Below are positions 17,821-25,947 of a stretch of DNA of 64,000 nt, one piece after another. The stretch comes from Bacteroidia bacterium. Its GTDB lineage: Bacteria; Bacteroidota; Bacteroidia; 2-12-FULL-35-15. The first letter of the stretch is position 1, and each line of letters starts with the position of its first letter. The position numbers and the translations under genes are program-made. The notes under the pieces are model-generated. The model was not told where the DNA came from, searched no databases, and was given only the letters and a program-made list of their open reading frames with translations. The stretch covers positions 124,001 to 188,000 of the forward strand of contig JAGVJJ010000044.1 of the NCBI GenBank assembly GCA_020051175.1, written 5' to 3'.

Positions 17821-18546
17821 ATGGAACCTATAGGTAGCTCATCAAAAACAGAGTTCGATAATTTTGCAAATGATTACGATACGTTGCTTCAGAAAAGTAT
17901 CTCAGCATCAGGCTATGAAGCCGCATTTTTTGATGAACACAAAATAAAGACGCTCTATAGTGATTACACCCGGGATGGAAGTACTTCAAAAAAAAATATT
18001 CATATAATGAATTTCGGATGTGGGACTGGTAAGAGTGAAAAATATATAAATAAATATTTTACGGATTGTCATATTTGTTCTGTGGATGTTTCAGAAAGGT
18101 CGATAGATGTTGCAAGGCAAAAAAATAAGGAGTACAGGAATACGGAATTTCTGAAGTTTGACAGGGTGGAGGAATTGAGCGCCTTGAACAAGAAGTTCGA
18201 TATTATTTTTGTAGCTAATGTATTTCATCATATTCCTGAGGAATTGCACCACACCACATTAAAATATCTGAGGAGTTTTCTTTCTCCAACAGGATATTTA
18301 TATGTATTCGAACACAATCCTAAAAATCCTTTGACCCGGAAAGTTTTTGAAACCTGCGAGTTTGACGTTGGGTGTAAAATGATAAAGCCCCCACTTTTCA
18401 TTCAAATGTGCAAGGAGGAAGGGTATACAACCATTATCAGGAACTATGTTCTGTTCTTTCCTAAATTTTTGTCTTTTTTAGGCCCATTTGAGAAATTGCT
18501 GAAATGGTGTCCTTTCGGAGCACAGTACTATATAAAAGCAAAATAG
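17821..18546 (+). CDS. Class I SAM-dependent methyltransferase
   Basis: A 241-residue protein with motif I in the variant form IMNFGCGTGKSEKYI, motif II near ICSVDVSERSIDVARQK, and IIFVANVFHHIPEELHH around the active site. These features define a seven-strand Rossmann methyltransferase. It is the only + strand gene between two - strand membrane sets. It diverges from the small gene at 17711 and converges on the gene at 18560 with 13 bp between the stops. Its substrate is unknown; given the location, O- or N-methylation of a sugar or lipid-linked glycan is plausible. Confidence 0.82.
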   Translation: MEPIGSSSKTEFDNFANDYDTLLQKSISASGYEAAFFDEHKIKTLYSDYTRDGSTSKKNIHIMNFGCGTGKSEKYINKYFTDCHICSVDVSERSIDVARQKNKEYRNTEFLKFDRVEELSALNKKFDIIFVANVFHHIPEELHHTTLKYLRSFLSPTGYLYVFEHNPKNPLTRKVFETCEFDVGCKMIKPPLFIQMCKEEGYTTIIRNYVLFFPKFLSFLGPFEKLLKWCPFGAQYYIKAK

Positions 18547-18559
18547 TTGAGGCATGCCA

Positions 18560-20053
18560 TTACTTAGCTGGGAAGCGCTGTACAACCATTAATTTATTGT
18601 TTACGGTAGTGATTTTGTAAAACAGGAAAAACAGTATTCCCATGACAAGCAGGCAGAACGTCCCCTGAATAACATACATCTGATCGCTCATCCATGGACC
18701 GAGGTTCATCCAGAATTTTTGGTGAGGCAGCCCCATACTTCCGTTCTTATCAAGCTGCATTGGAGGATAATCTTCGTAATTGTTGAGTTCCAGCCATATT
18801 TTGGAAGTGAAAAATGCCAGTGCTGCAATTGCGAAATATACATAGTTGGGGATATCTCTTTTGTTGAGCGCAGCTACGATAAATACAACCAACCATGGTA
18901 AAAGGTTTATCAAATGTCTTGTTTGTGGGGTGATGCCAAATAAAAGAATATTTAAGCCTATTGCACCAACAAGCCCCCATCCAAGTTGTGAAATTATTTT
19001 TGCAACGCTGTTCCAGAACAAAATAAGGATGCATACAACAACACCGAAATAACTTATATCTGAAATAAGATAAACAAAAGGTCTGCGCAGTCCGAACAAT
19101 GTCGGGTCCCTCAATGTTTGAGCCGTTGAATACATGGCTGTTGGTTTTGGATCAAGAAGATGCACAATTGTATATACCAGTATAAAAAGCAATACTGCAT
19201 AAGCAATACGCTTATAATCCAGCTTTTTAAAGAACAGTGGAATGTCTAACAACGATTTGTTGAGGAATATTTTTGCAAAAAAGTAGTAAGGTATAATAAT
19301 GCTGATTATACTCAGGGGCAGGTATTTGCGGTCGATCCTTGCTGCGAATTCCATCCATATTTCCTGTTTTTCAATAAAAATGATCAGAAGCACAAGGAAT
19401 GAAATAAGCAGGAGTGCACCTCCGTATATAAGCCGCTTTTGTAATTTATTCGGAACAGTGTAGGGCAGAATGTGAACAGGCAGTGCAATTAAAATCAAAC
19501 CCTGGTAATAGCCCATTGGCCATGTAAAGGCAAGTGCCAATGTACAGGCAATAATGGCCCATGTGTTATTTTTCAGATAAAAATACAATAACATGGTGCT
19601 CAGTAGTAACGCCACGTTATCGGTCATTACTGGCAGGTAGAACGGATATTTAAGCAATGCAAAATTGATAAGCAACAGGATATAAGCAAGAACCCGCTTT
19701 TGTGGAATAATCTTAAAAAATGACATTATTTTATCCAATACATAGCAGGTTGCTACAATACAGAATATGTTTAAAATCTGGAATGCGGGTATGAGCTGTT
19801 CGCCTACAGGACGTACATCCGATATAAAACTAAAAATGCTTTTAATAATTAAGGAAGGTAATATCCGATATACATAATACATGTCAAAGTACTGGCTTTG
19901 CCTGAAATCCCATATAAGCGTAACAAATACCCTTCCGTCAGCCGAAACCATTTTGGGATATACCTCACCGGAGACAACATAGTTTATCCCATAATAGATA
20001 AATAATACAGGAAAAAACCATTTATTAAATATGATTGCCTTGAACTTGTCCAT
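18560..20053 (-). CDS. Multi-pass membrane protein, GT-C-like (paralogue of the gene at 11569)
   Basis: This 497-residue membrane protein matches the 501-residue protein at 11569 along its length: NKWFFPVLFIYYGINYVV at the start, SQYFDMYYVYRILPSLI in the first loop and DKNGSMGLPHQKFWMNLGPW near the end. It has about eleven to twelve hydrophobic segments. The shared motif near the C-terminus lies before the last helix and is probably extracytoplasmic. It is 56 bp downstream of the 468-residue membrane gene and has a candidate promoter of its own (20068-20075). I infer a role in transfer or polymerisation of lipid-linked sugar, without direct proof. Confidence 0.7.
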   Translation of the reverse strand: MDKFKAIIFNKWFFPVLFIYYGINYVVSGEVYPKMVSADGRVFVTLIWDFRQSQYFDMYYVYRILPSLIIKSIFSFISDVRPVGEQLIPAFQILNIFCIVATCYVLDKIMSFFKIIPQKRVLAYILLLINFALLKYPFYLPVMTDNVALLLSTMLLYFYLKNNTWAIIACTLALAFTWPMGYYQGLILIALPVHILPYTVPNKLQKRLIYGGALLLISFLVLLIIFIEKQEIWMEFAARIDRKYLPLSIISIIIPYYFFAKIFLNKSLLDIPLFFKKLDYKRIAYAVLLFILVYTIVHLLDPKPTAMYSTAQTLRDPTLFGLRRPFVYLISDISYFGVVVCILILFWNSVAKIISQLGWGLVGAIGLNILLFGITPQTRHLINLLPWLVVFIVAALNKRDIPNYVYFAIAALAFFTSKIWLELNNYEDYPPMQLDKNGSMGLPHQKFWMNLGPWMSDQMYVIQGTFCLLVMGILFFLFYKITTVNNKLMVVQRFPAK

Positions 20054-20067
20054 ATCAGATTAAAGTA

Positions 20068-20075
20068 CAAAAATA
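20068..20075 (-). promoter_or_regulatory. Candidate Bacteroidota -7 promoter element
   Basis: The minus strand reads TATTTTTG, matching TAnnTTTG, 14 bases upstream of the ATG at 20053, in the short gap after the gene that ends at 20110. A-rich context makes chance occurrence likely enough to keep confidence low. Confidence 0.3.
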
Positions 20076-20109
20076 GAAAAAGAACCTGTGAAAGTCAGCT
20101 AAAAGATAT

Positions 20110-21516
20110 TCACTGTTTTTTGATATTGCTTGTTCTTGGTTTTAATGCTAAAAAGTAAATGAAAATGAATGTAGGGAAAAGCTGAAAAAACAAGCGGTGT
20201 ATGGATGTGGAAAGATGGAACGTAAGCTCCAGGGGTGTTATAACATAGATGGAATAGAACCCGCACATCATAAGCAGTAACAAGGAAAAACCTGCAATGA
20301 GGCTGTTTTTATGGGCTTTAAAACTTATTCCCAGATACAGTGCCGCGCCAATAAACAACCACCAGGGGTTTATGAACCACTTGCCAAACGTGCCAAACGT
20401 CTGGTAAAACCACTGATTAATAAGAGCATAGCGGGTAGGGTCTGTGATTTTAACCAGTGTTTCTGAACCCTGTGCATGCACAATATCATTGGGCGGGGCA
20501 ATGTTGGTTTTGTAATAAAAAATCAAAATAAGAGTTGGCAGCATCCCATACACAATGTATTTTAACTCATGAAAAAGCTCCCGGAAATTTTTAAAGAATA
20601 TAAGGGGCACCTGCGATAAGAAAAGACAGACGATGAACAAGAGGCCCTCATTTTTACTCCAGGCAGATAAACCTGCAGTTATACCGGCTGCTATAAACAG
20701 CTGTGGCCTCTGAACATTTTCGCTTCGTGCAAAGGTCAAAAGTATTGTAGTTGCAAGGAAAAAGAAGCCAACCGTATTATCAGCATATTGAGAATCCCCC
20801 ATAGTCATAAAAAACGGGGTTGCCAAAAGTAGCAGGCCTGCAATGAGCCCTTTGGTTTTGTTGGTGAAAAAGCTTACTGCTGATGATAACAGCCCTACAG
20901 TACAAAAGGTAAATACAAATGCGAGAATAATGGGAACCAACACTGTTTCTGACTTCAGATTCATCCAGCAAAGGGCAATAAACCCGGTCTGCAGCAAGGG
21001 ATAATCCACATGGTATTCTTCTGAGCCCATCCTGTGAAACAAGGTTGGCCAAATATCTGGCGCTTTGCTGATTAATTTTGCCTTTAAGTTCCAGTAGTTC
21101 CAGGCATCCCATAAGCCATGAGGTTCTTTGATGGTGTCAAATGTGAAAATTCCTGCATTCATAAGCCATGCATAAGCATATACTACTGTTATTAGCAGAA
21201 GTAGCGGGTTTTTAAAAAGTTCATTTGTATTCAGGATGCCGGTAGGGCGCAGCAATTGTCTTAAATTGTTATTCTGAAAAATTTTGTATCTGTAAATAGC
21301 GAATCCAATAAGTGCCAGTTCGAGCAGGAAAATTAAATAAACCGGTAGCCCAATCAGGTTAAGAATAATAAAGATAACAGAAGAAATACCTACTCCTAAA
21401 GGAGCCGATAGGTTGAACAAAACGCGGCCCGGGAAAGGTTGTTTCCCGTTAAAGAACCAAAGACAAGGCAAAAGGCCAAGCAATAATGAGATTAAAAGTG
21501 TTAAGGCAAGCATCAT
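20110..21516 (-). CDS. Multi-pass membrane protein, GT39-like (paralogue of the gene at 15733)
   Basis: A 468-residue protein with about eleven hydrophobic segments. RVLFNLSAPLGVGISS, PHGLWDAWNYWNLKAKLIS and HVDYPLLQTGFIALCW align with the protein at 15733, as does YADNTVGFFFLATTILLTFA. WDAW and DYPLL lie in what should be the first large extracytoplasmic loop, where GT39-like enzymes bind the lipid-phosphate sugar. Its start overlaps the upstream 152-residue gene by 4 bp (21513-21516), the same arrangement as in the first set. The two copies differ at many positions, so the duplication is old. Confidence 0.7.
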   Translation of the reverse strand: MMLALTLLISLLLGLLPCLWFFNGKQPFPGRVLFNLSAPLGVGISSVIFIILNLIGLPVYLIFLLELALIGFAIYRYKIFQNNNLRQLLRPTGILNTNELFKNPLLLLITVVYAYAWLMNAGIFTFDTIKEPHGLWDAWNYWNLKAKLISKAPDIWPTLFHRMGSEEYHVDYPLLQTGFIALCWMNLKSETVLVPIILAFVFTFCTVGLLSSAVSFFTNKTKGLIAGLLLLATPFFMTMGDSQYADNTVGFFFLATTILLTFARSENVQRPQLFIAAGITAGLSAWSKNEGLLFIVCLFLSQVPLIFFKNFRELFHELKYIVYGMLPTLILIFYYKTNIAPPNDIVHAQGSETLVKITDPTRYALINQWFYQTFGTFGKWFINPWWLFIGAALYLGISFKAHKNSLIAGFSLLLLMMCGFYSIYVITPLELTFHLSTSIHRLFFQLFPTFIFIYFLALKPRTSNIKKQ

Positions 21517-21971
21517 TTGGCAAGTAATATTAAGCCATTATTAAAATCTTTTACAATATGCCATCCCTGGTTCAGGTATGTATTCGTAGCAGGATCGATC
21601 TGCTTGGAATTATAGAGGTTATAAAGTATTGTGTCGTGAGGTTCTCCTTCTCTTTCAACGAGATGAGGCGCTAAGTGATATTGAGTTAAAAAGAAATTCG
21701 TCCATTGGCTTGCAAAATCTTCATTTGGCTCGGCTATATAGCTTAAAATAGTTACGTTCGGAAACATTTTTTTTAGTTCTGTAAAACGGTGTCCGTATTG
21801 AGTAACAAAGTCATTACCATAGTTCTGGTTAAAATAAGCAGAAGGATTTTCGAAACTGCTTTTGTGATTTTCAAAAATCTTGAAAAGTTGAATTACTATG
21901 ACTCCTGTTATGGCCACTAGTAAAATTTTATCCGTAATGTTTAGAATATACTTTAGCTTTTCCATTTCCAT
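21513..21971 (-). CDS. Small membrane-anchored protein (paralogue of the gene at 17166)
   Basis: I do not recognise this 152-residue protein. One hydrophobic N-terminal segment (residues ~13-27, ILLVAITGVIVIQLF) predicts an inner-membrane anchor and a periplasmic body. FFLTQYHLAPHLVEREG and NLYNSKQIDPATNTYLNQGW match the 181-residue protein at 17166. It starts 1 bp after the stop of the 497-residue gene at 21973 and overlaps the next gene by 4 bp, so the three are almost certainly one transcript. It is probably a partner subunit of the overlapping membrane protein. Confidence 0.7.
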   Translation of the reverse strand: MEMEKLKYILNITDKILLVAITGVIVIQLFKIFENHKSSFENPSAYFNQNYGNDFVTQYGHRFTELKKMFPNVTILSYIAEPNEDFASQWTNFFLTQYHLAPHLVEREGEPHDTILYNLYNSKQIDPATNTYLNQGWHIVKDFNNGLILLAK

Positions 21972-21972
21972 T

Positions 21973-23466
21973 TTAATAATAAAGGCGGTATAAACACATG
22001 TATTGATCGGTATATACCAGGTCGTGCGCTTCGCTCGGAGGTGAAGGTTGTGTTGTCATTACATATTTGGAATAATGTGTTCCCCTCATATCTGCTCCTT
22101 CCATAAACATTCGGTAATGTATTTTGTAACCCTTAATATTTCTAAGTGGCAAGCGGGTAAAACAATCAGGTGCGCCATGAATAACAAATTCAACACTTAT
22201 ACCAACAACAACATCTTGTTCTTCGGTGATTAATTCTTTCATTTTTCCGTACGAGTGTTCTTGAGCTATACGTTGATCGGTAATTTTATTAATAGCTAGA
22301 CTGGCATTGTTCCGATTACTAGTGCCCTTAATGACTGTCGGGAAAAGGAGTAATTGTATGGAAATAATAAGATAAAATATCCATGAGTTATGAACTCCAA
22401 CAAGTGAAAATGCAAGTATGGGAGTAAGCACTCCTAACGCCCTTTCATCGTATGCCCAATAAACATGATAGAATGCCAATGCTGCAAGAAAATAGGCCCA
22501 TGCAATAAGCGTGCAGGCAATCGTAAAACGCTCGCGCTTTTTCACGGAATACCAGCAGCTTATTAATAAAAGGAATATAAGCAGGTAACGCATGCAGGTT
22601 GTAATGATGGACTCGGCTGGTGTAATATATGTCAGGGCATTCTGGCTAAAACGGTTCCATACAATTTTTAAGGCATTCAGTATTGAAAATTCTTCACTGC
22701 GCATAATTTGATCTGCTACAATTTCATTGTAGGGGTATGGCGCAAGTATATAACGGCTGCAAAATACCCCGAAAACAAGCAGAGCACCTGTTACTGCACA
22801 CCATTTGATAAAGCTTTTCAAATTAGTTGAAAAAGGCAGCAGGCCCAATCCCCACATAAACCAACCGTAACGGAAAGTAATAGCGAGCACAAGCAGGGTA
22901 AGGTAATAGTAGAGATGTTTTGAAAGGGTATTGATTGGGGTGAGATAAACAAGGTATAAGGCTTCCAGTGCAAGCACCGCAATAAAATAATGTATTGTTT
23001 CCTGCATGTAGGATAAAGTATAGGAGTACAATACATAATGGCTGGCGACAACAAGGGCTATTTTCAAACGTGTATTGAGGCTAAAGCGCTTAAAAAACAT
23101 AATAAGTGCAATAAGCCCCAGGCAGGTCAGAAAATTTATAAAAAGCAGTGGTGGATCCTCGGTATGGAAAAATAGTTTGGCCAGCCAGCCGTCTTTTAAG
23201 GCATAACTGATGCCATGAAATCCAAAATCTCCGATATAGGATGTATTTCCATCAAGACTGGCAGGTGTTGTATAAATATTTTCAGCAGCAATGGCCCTCG
23301 CCTCTATATAATAAAAAAACTCGTCTGTGGTCCATGGATGATATTTGCCAGCTATCTGTGAATACTGATAAATGTACACCAGCAATACACTATAAAGCAA
23401 AACGCTTAGAACAATCGTTTCCAGCTTAATGAATTTTTCTTTGCTGATAGTTATTGGATTGGTCAT
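21973..23466 (-). CDS. Multi-pass membrane protein, probable GT-C-type glycosyltransferase
   Basis: A 497-residue protein. About ten hydrophobic segments are followed by a soluble C-terminal region of ~120 residues (from about TSNRNNASLAINKITDQR). The first loop has HPWTTDEFFYYIEARAIA, where the acidic TDE after helix 1 is the hallmark position of GT-C enzymes such as GT39/GT83 members. The predicted role is transfer of a sugar from a polyprenyl-phosphate carrier on the periplasmic side of the inner membrane. It heads the second membrane set; the next gene starts after 1 bp. It has no counterpart at the same position in the first set. Confidence 0.7.
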   Translation of the reverse strand: MTNPITISKEKFIKLETIVLSVLLYSVLLVYIYQYSQIAGKYHPWTTDEFFYYIEARAIAAENIYTTPASLDGNTSYIGDFGFHGISYALKDGWLAKLFFHTEDPPLLFINFLTCLGLIALIMFFKRFSLNTRLKIALVVASHYVLYSYTLSYMQETIHYFIAVLALEALYLVYLTPINTLSKHLYYYLTLLVLAITFRYGWFMWGLGLLPFSTNLKSFIKWCAVTGALLVFGVFCSRYILAPYPYNEIVADQIMRSEEFSILNALKIVWNRFSQNALTYITPAESIITTCMRYLLIFLLLISCWYSVKKRERFTIACTLIAWAYFLAALAFYHVYWAYDERALGVLTPILAFSLVGVHNSWIFYLIISIQLLLFPTVIKGTSNRNNASLAINKITDQRIAQEHSYGKMKELITEEQDVVVGISVEFVIHGAPDCFTRLPLRNIKGYKIHYRMFMEGADMRGTHYSKYVMTTQPSPPSEAHDLVYTDQYMCLYRLYY

Positions 23467-23547
23467 TTAAATAAAGCGTTCTGTAGTGGTTTTTTAGAAA
23501 AACAGTAAGCAACTTTTAATTTGTGCAGTCAGTTTGAATACGGCTGT

Positions 23548-24963
23548 TTAATTATCAAAAAACAATCTTTCCGGGAAGTTTTCCGGGATGCGGAACTTGC
23601 TTAATTGTTTGAATTGTGCATGGCGCTTCACCATTATTCCAACCTGCCATGCTATAATGATAAATAGCAGCAATGCGGGTATTATTCTGTTAAAGCGTAT
23701 AATACTTAAGGCATTCCCACTAAAATCGCTGCCTCTTACAAGGAAATAAAAGCTGGGCAGATAAATGAATGCCCCAATGATGCATATCAATGTAATGTAT
23801 TTTTTATAAAACACATTGCGCTCACGAAGTACCGGCATAAAGGCTATAACCGGCAATACAGTTGTAAATTGGTACTCCCATACCGTATTATAGCTCAAAA
23901 AGAAGGATAGGGATATCGCCATCACCAGCAAGAGCGTACTTTCAAGGCGTATCCTTTTATCCTGGATCAATGCTACACCGGCCGATAAAAATAAACTGAT
24001 GTAAATAGGTATTTTATAAATACCTGCTGAAATGCTTTTGCCTGCAATAGTATCAACAAATACGGGCAGGGAAAACACATCTATATGCATGAACTTGTAT
24101 TCTGATTGTGCTATCAGGTTCAGCCAATGGATACTGTTATCCTTCATGTATTCATTCAGCTTGTATTGGTTCTGGTAAATGTTCATGTTCTGCTTTATAA
24201 AATCAAAGTCAAAAGCAACACTCATCAGCTTGTTCCAGCCAATGCTTTCGGGGTTAAGCACAGGTACAACAATAAATAAAAAGGAAACTGCAGCATAAAT
24301 AACCAGGCTTATAAGTGTGGTTCTGCGGGTTTCTTTCGTGAAAAGCAGCAAAGGTAACATTAGTAATACGATTGGTTTGCTGAAAAAGGAGATTAAAAGC
24401 CCTGCCATTAGCTTTTGGTTGGCCGCTTTCACATCAGCTTCAGTCTCTGAATAAGTGAACTCAAATATGGCAACCATTACCAGTGTAAGCGCCAGCACGA
24501 GCGGAGCCTGCATATTGCCAACATATAACATCCAGTAAGTTGGAAAACCGCATATTGCAAGAAAATAGGCCCAGTTTTTATTGGCTTTTACCGAAGTTGT
24601 TTTGGAAATCAGGTGTCCGCAATAGGCCATTATGGCTACCGAGAAAATTACAAATAACCAATAGCTTGTCCATGGAGGGAAAAAAGAAAACCAGGATGCC
24701 ACAAAAATGCTGAATGCCGGGTGGGCCAGGTACCAGGTAGCGCGTGGTCCGTATTGTACCCCTCCCCAGGTATCAAAAATGCTTTTTCCTTCTAAAAGAT
24801 TTAAAAACGATTTAGGGACTGCAAAGTAGTCAATCCCTTGAACATTAGCATATTCCGAGTCAAAAGAAAACTTGTTTAGCAATCCGGAATGAAGGGAAAA
24901 CAACATAATTGCAACAAGTACAACTGTAGTATGCGGCAGATAACGGGTAATATTTTCTTTCAT
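23548..24963 (-). CDS. GT87 (DUF2029)-like membrane glycosyltransferase
   Basis: A 471-residue protein with about ten hydrophobic segments. The first loop (DSEYANVQGIDYFAVPKS, then WGGVQYGPRATWYLAHPAF) and the HWLNLIAQSEYKF region resemble DUF2029/GT87 polyprenyl-phosphate mannosyltransferase-like proteins. These act on the outer face of the inner membrane. It is 81 bp upstream of the second membrane set on the same strand. A TACCTTTG element ends 8 bases before its ATG, so its leader would be extremely short. It is the first gene of the - strand block and is divergent from tatC. Substrate unknown. Confidence 0.65.
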   Translation of the reverse strand: MKENITRYLPHTTVVLVAIMLFSLHSGLLNKFSFDSEYANVQGIDYFAVPKSFLNLLEGKSIFDTWGGVQYGPRATWYLAHPAFSIFVASWFSFFPPWTSYWLFVIFSVAIMAYCGHLISKTTSVKANKNWAYFLAICGFPTYWMLYVGNMQAPLVLALTLVMVAIFEFTYSETEADVKAANQKLMAGLLISFFSKPIVLLMLPLLLFTKETRRTTLISLVIYAAVSFLFIVVPVLNPESIGWNKLMSVAFDFDFIKQNMNIYQNQYKLNEYMKDNSIHWLNLIAQSEYKFMHIDVFSLPVFVDTIAGKSISAGIYKIPIYISLFLSAGVALIQDKRIRLESTLLLVMAISLSFFLSYNTVWEYQFTTVLPVIAFMPVLRERNVFYKKYITLICIIGAFIYLPSFYFLVRGSDFSGNALSIIRFNRIIPALLLFIIIAWQVGIMVKRHAQFKQLSKFRIPENFPERLFFDN

Positions 24964-24970
24964 AGATTTT

Positions 24971-24978
24971 CAAAGGTA
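24971..24978 (-). promoter_or_regulatory. Candidate Bacteroidota -7 promoter element
   Basis: The minus strand reads TACCTTTG, a full TAnnTTTG match, 8 bases from the ATG at 24963. If used, the transcript would be nearly leaderless. Confidence 0.45.
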
Positions 24979-25047
24979 GTAATTTTTAGATTATATGAAT
25001 ATTCAATTCAAATGCGCTTAAATCTTCTTAACTTTACAACTTGATTT

Positions 25048-25893
25048 ATGGCATTTTTCGGACTTTTCAATAAAAAAAACAGCGACACAGGCGAAATGTC
25101 TTTTTGGGGACACATTGAAACTCTCAGAAGGCATATTATCCGTTCCGTTATTGTTGTGTTGGCAATTACTGTGGTGCTCTTCTGCTTCCCGGAATTTTTG
25201 TTCGACACCATCATTTTTGGTCCTCTGAATAATAACTTCCTCACTTACAGGGCTTTTTGCAAGTTGTCGCACATGATGGAACTTGGCGATCAGCTCTGTT
25301 TTGGTAACTATACCTTTAAGCTGCAAAGCCTTGGTTTGGCCGACCAGTTTACTTCTCAGATGTGGATTTCGTTTTTAGGTGGCCTTATTCTGGGCTCACC
25401 TTATTTATTGTGGGAAGTATGGCGTTTTATTAAACCTGCGCTCCACGACAAAGAAAAACAAGCATCTACCGGCTTCATCATTTCTGCATCCTTGCTTTTT
25501 ATTGCAGGAGTATTGTTCAGTTATTATATCATCGTACCCCTTACTGTTAACTTTTTGGGCAATTACCAGGTAAGCACCATGGTTGAGAATAATTTCACTA
25601 TGGATTCATACATCTCTACTGTGACTACACTAACACTGGCTTCAGGCGTAGTGTTCGAGCTTCCGGTGGTAATTTATTTTTTAACGAGGTTTGGAATTGT
25701 TACACCCGAATTTATGCGCAAATACCGTAAACATGCTGTCGTGGTGATACTTGTAGTTGCAGCAGTGATAACGCCATCCCCGGATATTACTTCTCAGATG
25801 CTGGTTGCTTTTCCTTTGTATTTTTTATACGAAGCAAGTATATTTGTTTCCCGCTACGTTATTAAGCAACAACAGATAAATTCAGCTGTTTAA
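25048..25893 (+). CDS. tatC: Sec-independent protein translocase subunit TatC
   Basis: The 281-residue protein begins with a short cytoplasmic arm and the TatC signature MSFWGHIETLRRHIIRS, followed by six hydrophobic segments. The loop GSPYLLWEVWRFIKPALHDKE is the conserved region that contacts twin-arginine signal peptides, and VITPSPDITSQMLVAFPLY is the C-terminal signature. TatC recognises folded, twin-arginine substrates at the inner membrane. A longer first periplasmic loop than in E. coli TatC (roughly residues 50-105) is seen, as is usual in Bacteroidota. tatA is not visible in the window. It is divergent from the GT87-like gene. Confidence 0.95.
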   Translation: MAFFGLFNKKNSDTGEMSFWGHIETLRRHIIRSVIVVLAITVVLFCFPEFLFDTIIFGPLNNNFLTYRAFCKLSHMMELGDQLCFGNYTFKLQSLGLADQFTSQMWISFLGGLILGSPYLLWEVWRFIKPALHDKEKQASTGFIISASLLFIAGVLFSYYIIVPLTVNFLGNYQVSTMVENNFTMDSYISTVTTLTLASGVVFELPVVIYFLTRFGIVTPEFMRKYRKHAVVVILVVAAVITPSPDITSQMLVAFPLYFLYEASIFVSRYVIKQQQINSAV

Positions 25894-25947
25894 TTAATAA
25901 AAGAATGGCATTATTGTTGTTTTTTTTATTGAAAATAAAAATTGGTT

